Source: Metasolibacillus meyeri (GTDB taxonomy: Bacteria; Bacillota; Bacilli; Bacillales_A; Planococcaceae). Taken from it: DNA of 64,000 bases. Positions within the stretch are counted from its first letter, which is position 1. Every line of letters starts with the position of its first letter. Positions 1-7,853 of the stretch are shown here, piece after piece. A program made the translations under genes and the position numbers. The notes beneath the pieces were generated by a model. That model worked only from the letters and a program-made list of their open reading frames with translations. It had not been told where the DNA came from and searched no databases. The DNA is taken from NCBI RefSeq assembly GCF_003049505.1, contig NZ_PYWN01000006.1, positions 1 through 64,000 of the forward strand, in the 5' to 3' direction.

Positions 1-2
1 AA

Positions 3-1157
3 GATGAGTTTCTGAATTTATGTAGAATAGATAAAATTTACATATTTATATTGTATACATTAATTTCATTTAAACGTTCCGGCAGCGAATTTGTTAATTC
101 TGAAATTTTACAGGAATGTTTTGAATACCGTTTAAGAAAAGAACACAATATTGACTCAACGATTAATCATTTTGAATGCATAACAGACAAATTCGCTGGT
201 GGTCTGATTCAATTAAATATATCAACGGATAAGGCATCAATTGGATTCATTAATCCATCGGTTGAGGATTATGTTTATGAATGTTTACGCAATCTAGATT
301 CTGAAATACGAGAAATTGCATCATCAGCTATTTATTTAGAGCAATTGCTTATTTTAAGTAAACTAAGTATAAATGCTATAAAGGATGTTGTAGTGGAAAA
401 AATTCAAGATAAAAGTTTTTTAAGTTTAAAAAAATATACAGATTTGAGAGAACACTATCATTTTCTAAGATTTATTTTTGAGTATGATTGTAAATTCTCT
501 AACCTTAAAGAGAGTGTGTACAAATTATTTAACATGGAGAAAGCTTTTTCGAGAGAAAGAGAGGATAATGCAAATTTGATTATGGATTTCTTTTTTGAAA
601 AAGATATGTATACCTTTTTTGAATTGCATAATCTTTTATATAATGATTCACTTGTTGAACGAATATTTGAATACTTGAATTTCAGCCAAATCACTCAGTT
701 CCTGCATCTTTATGAAATAACATTAAATCCAAATAAAGATGCAAATCTAGTAGATGAATTTATTGATAAATTTGTTTTTTTTATTAATTGGGAAATAGAA
801 TTAGACATAATAAATAACAGTAGAACGAGACTAGATGAAGGAATAGCTGAACTGAAAAAAACAATTGGTGAACTAGAAGATCGGAGTCGAGAAAAGTTTG
901 ATAGTTATAAAAGAAGTTTTATTGAACAATGTTTAATACCGTTAGTTAACGAAAGGAAAAAGGATTTGGTGTTTAGTCCTATTGTTGAACATCTAAATAT
1001 AAATGAGGAAAATATTCTTAGTGAAATATCTTTTCCTGAAGCTCTATTCTATGATTCATCGGAAGAGTATGGATATAGAGAAAACAAAAGCCGAAATCAC
1101 TTGTTAAATGATTATGAAGCAATTGTAAACCTCTTTGATGCAGAGTTTACCTCCTAA
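3..1157 (+). CDS. C-terminal part of a probable STAND-type NTPase (5' end outside window)
   Basis: The frame is open from the left edge to the TAA at 1155-1157, and the first possible start codon (TTG at 51) has no ribosome binding site, so the gene begins outside the window. About 384 residues are visible. They are mostly helical. The segment 'IGFINPSVEDYVYECL' resembles the conserved 'F.NPS..DFL' motif that follows the ATPase module in nSTAND3-type proteins, which often act as sensors in phage defence or associate with restriction-like domains. The Walker motifs would lie upstream, so the assignment rests on one motif and on overall character. Residues near 275-300 (GELEDRSREKFDSYKR) look like a coiled coil. 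AT content is higher than in neighbouring genes, which fits an accessory locus. An unrelated large helical protein is possible. Confidence 0.5.
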   Translation, partial: DEFLNLCRIDKIYIFILYTLISFKRSGSEFVNSEILQECFEYRLRKEHNIDSTINHFECITDKFAGGLIQLNISTDKASIGFINPSVEDYVYECLRNLDSEIREIASSAIYLEQLLILSKLSINAIKDVVVEKIQDKSFLSLKKYTDLREHYHFLRFIFEYDCKFSNLKESVYKLFNMEKAFSREREDNANLIMDFFFEKDMYTFFELHNLLYNDSLVERIFEYLNFSQITQFLHLYEITLNPNKDANLVDEFIDKFVFFINWEIELDIINNSRTRLDEGIAELKKTIGELEDRSREKFDSYKRSFIEQCLIPLVNERKKDLVFSPIVEHLNINEENILSEISFPEALFYDSSEEYGYRENKSRNHLLNDYEAIVNLFDAEFTS

Positions 1158-1361
1158 TAAACTTATAACTGATTAATTATAAATGTCACTCCCAATAGGT
1201 TCTTACACAATTTTGGTAAAAAGATGCGAGTATATGTATTAGATTTTTTGATTTTATTTTTGGTATTCATTCGTACACGTTCGTCAAATTTTTTTAACTT
1301 CTTTTTTCGTAAAGAGGGCAGTACAATCCCTTTAATATCTACTGCGGCATTAGAAAAATGA

Positions 1362-1415
1362 ATCTTCTACGAAGCGTTAGAGAAGTATAATGATTACTAT
1401 AACAACACAAAAATT
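1362..1415 (+). pseudogene. Possible relic of an IS3-family transposase C-terminus
   Basis: The frame reads 'IFYEALEKYNDYYNNTKI', which resembles the end of IS3/IS150-type transposases, where an acidic or aromatic helix is followed by 'Y..YYNN.RI'. There is no start codon, the upstream frame is closed, and no inverted repeats were found. If real, it is a short decayed fragment. The match is short, so confidence is low. The rest of 1158-1497 holds nothing else I can name apart from the terminator of the next gene. Confidence 0.3.
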
Positions 1416-1457
1416 GGCCAGCATGAGCTCAGTAAAAGATCGAACTCATGCCAGCCG
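1405..1457 (-). terminator. Terminator of the iron cluster
   Basis: The arms at 1416-1430 and 1442-1456 pair over about 15 positions including G-U pairs. On the minus strand they are followed by AATTTTTGTG. The site lies just downstream of the flavoprotein stop codon. Confidence 0.7.
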
Positions 1458-1497
1458 ATTAGCTGCATAAATATAACGCTAACTTTAACTAACAGGG

Positions 1498-2547
1498 TTA
1501 TCCCTTACGTGTAGCTTCAGCTTTATGCTTTTGTTGTAACGCTTCATTTTTTTCAGCGAAGCGGTCATTGTGAGAAGAAACGCCAGCCATTTTTGATTCT
1601 GTAGGATCAATATATAATTTGGCGCTATTGACAGCGAGGACCGCATCGTTAAATGCGCCTGCAATCAGCCTGATTTTTCCTTCATTCGTTATACAGTCGC
1701 CTGCGCCAAAGATGCCAGCCATGCTTGTGCACATTTTGGGTGTAACGGAGATGCCCCATTCCTCAGAGGCTAAGCCCCAATCCATAATAGCGCCACCAAA
1801 GTGTCGGTCGTACCCATGATTAACAAGCACTTCGTCTACTTCAATTTTTGTCGTAGCATGTGAAGCAACATGCTGTAATAGGACATGTTCGATTTTATTG
1901 CCATTGCCATGTAAACGAGAAATCGTATAAGGCACAAAGGTTTTGGCGATAGACTTCATGTGCGTTACAGATGATTCAAAGGCACTGAAGTCATCTCGTC
2001 TATGAACGACGTACACTTCTTTGGCGATAGGAGCCATTTCAATAGCCCAATCGACAGCGGAGTCGCCACCACCAGAAATGAGTACACGTTTATCTTTAAA
2101 TTTATTAATGTTTGTTACTGTATAGTGCAGATTGTTTAGTTCATAACGATCAGCGCCTTCAACCATTAATTTCTGAATACGTGTAATACCACGTCCTGTA
2201 GCTAAAATAATCGTTTTTGTATAATGTTTCTCGCCTGTTTTTGCAGTTAAGACGAAAATGTCATCATTGCGTTTTTCCATGCCAACTATTTCTTGACCAA
2301 ATACGATTGTTGGATTAAATGTCAGCGCTTGCTTGATTAAGGAGTGAATAATCTCTTCGCAGCGAACAGGCTCAATGCCGCCGACATCCCAAACTAATTT
2401 CTCAGGATAGGTGCGCATGAACCCGCCTAACTCCTGTTTTACTTCGATAATCTTTGTTTTCATTTCACGCATGCCACTGTAAAAGGCCGCATACATGCCA
2501 GCTGGGCCACCACCGATAATAATGACATCATAAATTTCTTGTTCCAT
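1498..2547 (-). CDS. FNR-type NAD(P)H flavoprotein reductase (ferredoxin-NADP reductase type 2 family)
   Basis: This 349-residue protein is a thioredoxin-reductase-like FAD/NAD(P) oxidoreductase. It opens with the FAD Rossmann motif 'DVIIIGGGPAGMYAA' (residues 7-21). A second dinucleotide motif, 'VLISGGGDSAVDWA', lies near residues 155-170, and a C-terminal 'GIFGAGDC' FAD contact lies near residue 288. There is no CxxC redox pair between the nucleotide domains, which separates it from thioredoxin reductase and fits the YumC/YcgT group of ferredoxin/flavodoxin-NADP reductases. Its start codon directly abuts the stop codon of the siderophore-binding lipoprotein gene, so both are in one Fur-box operon. 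I infer that it reduces an electron carrier or ferric siderophore to release iron in the cytoplasm. The family assignment is firm; the substrate is inferred. Confidence 0.85.
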   Translation of the reverse strand: MEQEIYDVIIIGGGPAGMYAAFYSGMREMKTKIIEVKQELGGFMRTYPEKLVWDVGGIEPVRCEEIIHSLIKQALTFNPTIVFGQEIVGMEKRNDDIFVLTAKTGEKHYTKTIILATGRGITRIQKLMVEGADRYELNNLHYTVTNINKFKDKRVLISGGGDSAVDWAIEMAPIAKEVYVVHRRDDFSAFESSVTHMKSIAKTFVPYTISRLHGNGNKIEHVLLQHVASHATTKIEVDEVLVNHGYDRHFGGAIMDWGLASEEWGISVTPKMCTSMAGIFGAGDCITNEGKIRLIAGAFNDAVLAVNSAKLYIDPTESKMAGVSSHNDRFAEKNEALQQKHKAEATRKG

Positions 2548-3519
2548 TTAAGGCACCAGCTTTTCAACTAAGTAATCAAGGAATAGAGGGGAGCCAATTA
2601 AACCTTCACCAACAACGTAATCCGCTGTTTTTAATGGGTAAACATTGCCTGCTTTCACAGCACCCATTGCATGCCACATCGGGCTATCCTCTAAATCTTT
2701 CATTGATTGTTCGCTACTGTAATTTTGCATTTGACGTTGTTCAACAAAAATATGGTCTGCATCGATCTCAGGTAAAACTTCTAAGGAAATAGGTGTGAAC
2801 CAGTCTGTATTATCTTGCAACATTGTTGGAATATTTAATCCAAGCTGTGTATAAAGCATGTCACTGCCAGGGCTACCTTTTTCGGTACCGAGCACACGAT
2901 ATTGACTTTGTTCTACACGCAATACGAGAATTTTTTCGTCACCTATAGCATTGTGTAGCTTTTCTTTCGTGTCTGCAATTTTTTCGTTAAACTTCTCAAG
3001 CGCAAGTTCGGCTTCTTTTTCTTTACTGAACAGTTCACCGAGCACAGGAACAAATTCATGTATAGCAACGCCAGCCTCAACAGCAACCGTAGGGGCAATT
3101 TTACTTAAAGCCTCGTATTTTTTAGCCTCGATGGCTGCGCCTTCAGCAATAATGACATCTGGTGCTGCTTGAAGAATAACTTCTAAATTATCTTCATATT
3201 GCTGAGTTGGAATTATTTTCACATTGTTGTCCTTAAATAATTTCAAGCGATATGCTGGTTCGATTTCTTCAACGACTGTTACCATTTGAGGGATCACACC
3301 GATTACAATTAGGTTTTCAGCATAGTTAGAACGAAGGACTAACATATTTTTAGGCTCAGTAGGAATCGTAATGTCACCGTAGGCATCTTTGACAACCCGT
3401 GTTGTAGGCTGCTCGCTTTTTTCTTCTACCGCATTGTCACTTTCTTTGTCAGTGCTTGAGCAAGCAACTAATGTTAAAGCAACGAACATCAAAAGTATGT
3501 ATTGCATTGTTTTTTTCAT
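2548..3519 (-). CDS. Iron-siderophore ABC transporter substrate-binding lipoprotein
   Basis: This 323-residue lipoprotein has a signal peptide ending in the lipobox 'LVAC' (lipidated Cys20), then a Ser/Asp/Glu-rich tether. A FecB/BtuF-type periplasmic-binding domain (PF01497-like) covers about residues 50-320, with 'PKNMLVLRSNYAENLIVIGVIP' at its start and 'PDVIIAEG' in the first lobe. It should capture a ferric siderophore outside the membrane and deliver it to an ABC importer. It is the first gene after a perfect Fur box at 3544-3560 and is followed with no gap by a flavoprotein reductase. The partner permease and ATPase are not in this neighbourhood, so it probably uses an importer encoded elsewhere. 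The start is supported by AAGGAG a few bases upstream on the minus strand. Confidence 0.9.
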   Translation of the reverse strand: MKKTMQYILLMFVALTLVACSSTDKESDNAVEEKSEQPTTRVVKDAYGDITIPTEPKNMLVLRSNYAENLIVIGVIPQMVTVVEEIEPAYRLKLFKDNNVKIIPTQQYEDNLEVILQAAPDVIIAEGAAIEAKKYEALSKIAPTVAVEAGVAIHEFVPVLGELFSKEKEAELALEKFNEKIADTKEKLHNAIGDEKILVLRVEQSQYRVLGTEKGSPGSDMLYTQLGLNIPTMLQDNTDWFTPISLEVLPEIDADHIFVEQRQMQNYSSEQSMKDLEDSPMWHAMGAVKAGNVYPLKTADYVVGEGLIGSPLFLDYLVEKLVP

Positions 3520-3543
3520 TGTTATAGCTCCTTATTATTTTTA

Positions 3544-3560
3544 GTGATAATGATTATCAC
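3544..3560 (-). promoter_or_regulatory. Fur box
   Basis: TGATAAT-G-ATTATCA (3545-3559) is a perfect 7-1-7 Fur recognition palindrome, extended by one more pair. It lies 25 bp upstream of the siderophore-binding lipoprotein start. It predicts repression of the lipoprotein-reductase operon when iron is sufficient. Confidence 0.9.
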
Positions 3561-3621
3561 TCTCAAATAATAACAGGTAATAAATGCACGTACTATAGCG
3601 TAAAGTGCCTTAAAAGTTGGA

Positions 3622-5226
3622 TTATTGTGTCTTAGGGTGAAGACTACCTAAAATCGATTGTTCAATCTGCTGCATAATTTCCCTTTTGCCATACACACTG
3701 CAATTGTTAATCCATAAACCCGTATCCACATAAAAAACACGCTTATTTTTCACAGCATCTAAATGTGTCCACTGTTCACTTTCTTGTAAAGTAGCTAAGC
3801 TAAGGTCGGCAGTATAATAATCCATTATGCGTTTTTCAATAAACAAATATGTAGGGTTGGCTGCTACTAATTGCTGTAAAGAACATATGTTGAAACTATT
3901 TTCATTTGCGCGCAATATGTCAGGCAATTGTAAGCCGAGTTCCTGATATAAAAGGAGAGCTGAATCACTAGAAGATTCACCGACATAGCGATAGCCCAAC
4001 TCCTCCACGCGTAAGTAAAGGACAGTAGCATCCTTTGCCATATGCTGTTGTATTTTATTTTTTAGAGCAGCTACATCTGTCGTGATTTCGTGAAGGATTT
4101 GTGTCGCCTCCTTCTCTTTATTAAACAATTCACCAAAATAACGAATGAGTGAATTTAAATCATAAGGTAGCCCAGTGATCACAGGAGCAATGGTTTGGAA
4201 GTGTTGCTTTGTCTCTTCCGTTAAGTCGACACCAATAATTAAATCGGGTTGTTGCTGTACAATACTGTCTTGTTGAATGACATATTGAGGCATTTCTAAA
4301 ATGGTTGTACCCACTTTATGAAAAAGAGCCTTTTGATACGCAGGCGTTAGGGCGCTAGTCACAGTAACACAGTTAGGCACAACGCCTAAAGCAATCGCAA
4401 TTTCTGCGTGTGCAGGTGAGAGAAAGCAAATACGATATTTATCAACGGTCTTTTGGAATTGCTTAGGTGGGCGACCAACAATGCGTTTAAACTGCCGACT
4501 AAAGTTTTGCACATCATCATACCCAACTTTTTTTGCGATATTTTGTGACAACTCACCTGTTGTTAAGAGCATTTCTTGTGCGCGGTAAATACGATAATGA
4601 ATTAAATAAGCAATCGGTGTCTTATCATGTAACTCAATGAATTTTCTTGAATAGTACCACGGACTATAGCCAGCGATAGCTGCTAGTTCATCCCTTGTTA
4701 TCATTTGGTTATATTTCTTTTGCATATAAATAATCGTATGTTCAATTCTTTGCTCAAGTGTGTATTCCTCTGTTGGTTGCGCTGGTTGTAATTCTTTCAA
4801 CAAGCTGTATAAAATAAATTGTTTAACAGTGATATGGAGAGGGTCTGTGTTTTTAGCGAGCGATACGCGAATATCTGTGATGACCGTTTCAGGTACTCGT
4901 TGAATATAGTAACCATTCGTTGTATCAATAGACCAATTACAAGTTGATTTCGTTTCTGTATCATACAGCACAAAGCTAATTAAATAGCCTGAAAAATCGA
5001 GACGGCTTGTATTGATAAGTTGGATAACCGCATCGCTTTCAAGAGCAATTAAATGTCCAAATACGATATGCTCTTTGTGCCCATTAATGGCTAGAGTGGC
5101 TTGGCCATCTGTAATTAATAAGAGAGCCGCACGATCAAGGTGTATCGATGATTTTTGAAATAATGATTTGGCTAAATCTTTTATTTCTGTGCAATGTGCC
5201 AGCCAATTAGGGTTAGAATCAAGCAT
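3622..5226 (-). CDS. Btr-like AraC regulator fused to a siderophore-binding domain
   Basis: This 534-residue cytoplasmic regulator has three parts. Residues 1-160 form an AraC-type N-terminal region. Residues about 165-265 hold the two AraC helix-turn-helix units ('ITRDELAAIAGYSPWYYSRKF' and 'SQNIAKKVGYDDVQNFSRQFK'). Residues about 268-525 form a FecB-like ligand-binding domain. This order matches B. subtilis Btr, which binds a ferric siderophore inside the cell and activates the matching uptake operon. The binding domain is similar in style to the adjacent lipoprotein ('LFNKEKEA' occurs in both), which suggests the same ligand. The gene is separated from the lipoprotein by about 100 bp that hold the Fur box. 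No Fur box is visible before its own start. I infer that it activates the 1498-3519 operon. Confidence 0.9.
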   Translation of the reverse strand: MLDSNPNWLAHCTEIKDLAKSLFQKSSIHLDRAALLLITDGQATLAINGHKEHIVFGHLIALESDAVIQLINTSRLDFSGYLISFVLYDTETKSTCNWSIDTTNGYYIQRVPETVITDIRVSLAKNTDPLHITVKQFILYSLLKELQPAQPTEEYTLEQRIEHTIIYMQKKYNQMITRDELAAIAGYSPWYYSRKFIELHDKTPIAYLIHYRIYRAQEMLLTTGELSQNIAKKVGYDDVQNFSRQFKRIVGRPPKQFQKTVDKYRICFLSPAHAEIAIALGVVPNCVTVTSALTPAYQKALFHKVGTTILEMPQYVIQQDSIVQQQPDLIIGVDLTEETKQHFQTIAPVITGLPYDLNSLIRYFGELFNKEKEATQILHEITTDVAALKNKIQQHMAKDATVLYLRVEELGYRYVGESSSDSALLLYQELGLQLPDILRANENSFNICSLQQLVAANPTYLFIEKRIMDYYTADLSLATLQESEQWTHLDAVKNKRVFYVDTGLWINNCSVYGKREIMQQIEQSILGSLHPKTQ

Positions 5227-5407
5227 TTCTTTACTCCTTTAGTTTGTTGTGATAAAAGCGACAAGTTTAGTACAAATAGGCTTTTAAAAAATTGTATTTG
5301 ATTTACTTCTTTAAACTATATAAAGAACATATATTTATCAAGATTTACAATAAACATGTTCTGTACAAGTATAGGTCTAAAAAAGTTTTATATTAAGAGG
5401 TGGTCTT

Positions 5408-5998
5408 CTGTACTTTGTAAAAAAAGCTTTGGCACTAATTATAGGCAGTATTTTTCTATCTTTAGGTATCAATCTGTTTTTAGTGCCACATAAAATATTA
5501 GATGGTGGAACAGTTGGTATTGGATTAATAGCAAATTACTTATGGGGTTTTAATACAGGATTAATCATTATTATATTAAGTATTCCCATATTTATATTCG
5601 CATGGTTTCATTATAGAAACTATTTCTATAATAGTTTACATGGTATGATTCTGTCTGCCTTTTTTATTGATTTTCTATCACCTGTTAATCATCTAATTGA
5701 AATTGAAGCGATATACAGTGCTATTCTAGGTGGCATCTTTGTGGGAATTGGCATGGGATTGCTGTTACATTTTCAAACAAGTACGGGAGGCACGGATTTT
5801 ATTGCCCAGTTTTTATATGCTAGGACGGGTATAAATGTAGGAATTTACATCTTGCTTATTGATTCAGTTGTTATCATTTTGGGTGGCTTATTGTTATCTT
5901 CAGAGACGTTTTACCTCTCCATTATAACGCTACTTTTTATTGGTCTAACGACAGCTCTTCTGACAAGTAGGAAAGGGCATGTAGTAGCTTATGAATAA
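5408..5998 (+). CDS. YitT-family membrane protein, short form, probable CTG start
   Basis: The protein is all membrane: about five hydrophobic helices with 'GINLFLVPHKILDGGTVGIGL' near the N-terminus and 'TSTGGTDFIAQFL' in the middle, both typical of the YitT (DUF161) family. Usual members have about 280 residues with a cytosolic DUF2179 tail. This one stops after the membrane domain, at 196 residues if it starts at CTG 5408. I prefer that codon because AAGAGGTGG (5395-5403) lies just before it and it gives the family-like start 'MYFVKKALALIIGS'. The later TTG at 5429 would remove the first charged residues. Its role is unknown. It stands alone, with a terminator at 6144-6176. Confidence 0.75.
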   Translation: MYFVKKALALIIGSIFLSLGINLFLVPHKILDGGTVGIGLIANYLWGFNTGLIIIILSIPIFIFAWFHYRNYFYNSLHGMILSAFFIDFLSPVNHLIEIEAIYSAILGGIFVGIGMGLLLHFQTSTGGTDFIAQFLYARTGINVGIYILLIDSVVIILGGLLLSSETFYLSIITLLFIGLTTALLTSRKGHVVAYE

Positions 5999-6143
5999 AT
6001 TGTTCGCAGAGGAACAATTCATACATTTATAAAATGATTTTTATATTGGTTTTATTTTTGACATTGATTAAAATTAATTTCGCGTATAAAGCTGCTTGTA
6101 TCGTGATAGTAACTATTTAAGCCTCAAATAGTCAATATCTTTA

Positions 6144-6176
6144 TCCCTCTATTAATAAAATAGGGGGATTTTTTTC
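6144..6176 (+). terminator. Rho-independent terminator
   Basis: The arms TCCCTCTATT (6144-6153) and AATAGGGGGA (6159-6168) pair and are followed by seven Ts. It follows the YitT-type gene after about 145 bp. Confidence 0.75.
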
Positions 6177-6459
6177 TACAGTATGGGGAATATAACTACT
6201 GAGAAAACCATTTTTTTGGTCTTTCCATTGCATCTTCTCTCAAGAACAGCTTTGAATCTCACATAAAAGAGGTGACAATCAACCTTATTCACTCGATGGA
6301 GGGAGTTATTATAACGTTGAGAATAACTGATTTTGTAGCAAATATGTAAGCAAGCCATAAATATCTTATTTATCTGAAACCATAACGTTTTAGTTTCGTC
6401 TAAGCAGTATACTTTTTTATTTAAGATGAAGTAGGGGAAGTATACGTTTATGAAAAAGT
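6177..6459 (+). other. Leader region of the CNNM pair, no gene seen
   Basis: No credible coding sequence is visible. The region holds a small inverted repeat AGTTATT...AATAACT near 6303-6330 and two copies of GTATAC (near 6407 and 6440). It could carry the promoter and an untranslated leader of the downstream transporter pair. I do not recognise a Mg2+ or Mn2+ riboswitch here. Confidence 0.4.
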
Positions 6460-6493
6460 GGAGGTGAATCCCTCAATAGGAGGGAGTATATTG
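6460..6493 (+). promoter_or_regulatory. Shine-Dalgarno, bridging hairpin and TTG start of CNNM gene 1
   Basis: GGAGGTGA (6460-6467) is followed by a 6-bp hairpin (TCCCTC 6469-6474, GAGGGA 6480-6485, 5-nt loop), then TTG at 6491. The raw spacing is 23 nt. If the 17-nt hairpin is folded out, 6 nt remain, which is normal. The same layout precedes the genes at 7851 and 50385. Confidence 0.8.
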
Positions 6494-7837
6494 GACTCAA
6501 GTATAGTAAATATCATTTTATTAATCATCTTTTTAGGGCTAACAGCATTTTTCGTAGCAGCCGAATTTGCGGTAGTTAAAATTCGTAAATCGAGAATTGA
6601 TCAACTAATTGGCGAAGGGAATAAAAAAGCAGTGATTGCTAAAAAAATAGCCAGCGATCTCGATTATTACTTATCAGCATGTCAGTTAGGTATCACTATT
6701 ACAGCGATTGGTTTAGGAGCATTTACGAAACCTTATGTAAAACAATTAATGTACCCAATATTTGAATGGCTAAATACACCTGAGACATTAATGAATATTT
6801 TGTCTTATGGTATTGCTCTTGCAGTCGTAAGTTATTTACACGTTGTAATTGGAGAAATGGCACCAAAAACACTGGCAATTCAATTCTCTGAAAAAATGAC
6901 TTTATTGTTAGCACCATCCCTGTATTATTTTGGTAAAATCATGTATCCATTTATTAAAATGTTAAATGGCACATCTCGCTTATTATTACGCGTAGTTGGT
7001 GTGAAAACAGCAAGTGAAGATCAAGCTTATTCGGAAGAAGAATTAAAAATAATTATGGTACAAAGCTTCCAAGGTGGGGAAATTGATAAACAAGAATTAG
7101 AATATATGGAAAATGTGTTTGTGTTTGATGAACGCGTTGTAAAAGATGTCATGGTTTCACGAAGAGAGCTTGTGACTATAGATATAAGCATGGATACTAG
7201 AGAAATTATCTCGATATTAGATGAACATAATTACACACGTTACCCTGTCGTTGAAGAGAACAATAAAGATAAAATAATTGGCTTCGTCAATGCAAACAAG
7301 TTACTTAGCAGAATTGTAACAAACCGTAATGTAAATTTAATGGATTTTGTCCGTTCAATTCCATTGGTATTTGAACAAGCATCCATTCAACATGCGCTAT
7401 TAAAAATGCAGAGAGAACGAGTACATATTGCAGTGGTTATTGACGAGTTTGGTGGGACTGCTGGTATTTTAACGATGGAAGATATTTTAGAAGAAATCGT
7501 TGGTGAGATTCGTGATGAATTTGATGCAGATGAAGTAGATGAAATTCGTAAAACAGGTGATAATGAATATACAATTAATAGTCGTGTGTTATTAGAGGAT
7601 TTGGAAGATCGTTTTGGTCTCGATTTTGATGACAGTGAAGAAATTGATACAATTGGTGGCTGGGCGCTTCAAACTGGTTTTAAGGTTGCCTCGGAGATAA
7701 CAGAAGGGTTAGAAATTCAACAAGGTCAACATCTTTGGATTCTTGGCAAAGTTGAAAATCATCATATTAAAGAAGTAGTCTTCAAGCAAAATTACCTGAA
7801 ACAACACCAGCTTATTAATGGAGGTGAATCCCTTTAA
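6491..7837 (+). CDS. CNNM/CorC-family transporter (HlyC/CorC type)
   Basis: This is a 448-residue membrane protein of the CNNM/CorC family, whose characterised members export Mg2+ or related cations. Residues 1-185 form the DUF21 membrane domain ('AFFVAAEFAVVKIRKSR', 'YYLSACQLGITITAIGLGA', 'GEMAPKTLAIQ'). Residues about 205-330 hold a CBS pair ('ERVVKDVMVSRRELVTID', 'HIAVVIDEFGGTAGILTMEDILEEIVGEI'). Residues about 350-430 form the CorC_HlyC C-terminal domain ('IDTIGGWAL'). I chose TTG 6491 because it matches the starts of the two paralogues, which cannot start earlier. The last codons (NGGESL) also form the ribosome binding site and hairpin of the next gene, so the pair is a tightly coupled operon. 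Confidence 0.92.
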   Translation: MDSSIVNIILLIIFLGLTAFFVAAEFAVVKIRKSRIDQLIGEGNKKAVIAKKIASDLDYYLSACQLGITITAIGLGAFTKPYVKQLMYPIFEWLNTPETLMNILSYGIALAVVSYLHVVIGEMAPKTLAIQFSEKMTLLLAPSLYYFGKIMYPFIKMLNGTSRLLLRVVGVKTASEDQAYSEEELKIIMVQSFQGGEIDKQELEYMENVFVFDERVVKDVMVSRRELVTIDISMDTREIISILDEHNYTRYPVVEENNKDKIIGFVNANKLLSRIVTNRNVNLMDFVRSIPLVFEQASIQHALLKMQRERVHIAVVIDEFGGTAGILTMEDILEEIVGEIRDEFDADEVDEIRKTGDNEYTINSRVLLEDLEDRFGLDFDDSEEIDTIGGWALQTGFKVASEITEGLEIQQGQHLWILGKVENHHIKEVVFKQNYLKQHQLINGGESL

Positions 7838-7853
7838 CTAAGGGAATCTATTG
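7820..7853 (+). promoter_or_regulatory. Shine-Dalgarno, bridging hairpin and TTG start of CNNM gene 2
   Basis: GGAGGTGA (7820-7827) is followed by TCCCTT (7829-7834), a 5-nt loop and AAGGGA (7840-7845), then TTG at 7851. In-frame TAA at 7839 excludes any earlier start. The stop codon of gene 1 (7835-7837) sits in the loop. Spacing is 23 nt unfolded and 6 nt with the hairpin removed, identical to gene 1. Confidence 0.85.

Noticed and set aside
458-694. 78-codon open frame on the minus strand
   Set aside because: It lies antisense within the long STAND-like gene, has no ribosome binding site and low-complexity composition.
6176-6358. 60-codon minus-strand frame upstream of the CNNM pair
   Set aside because: No ribosome binding site and chance-like composition; treated as leader DNA.
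6177-6459. Possible Mg2+ (M-box) or Mn2+ riboswitch before the CNNM pair
   Set aside because: None of the conserved cores I know is visible; only small inverted repeats were found.
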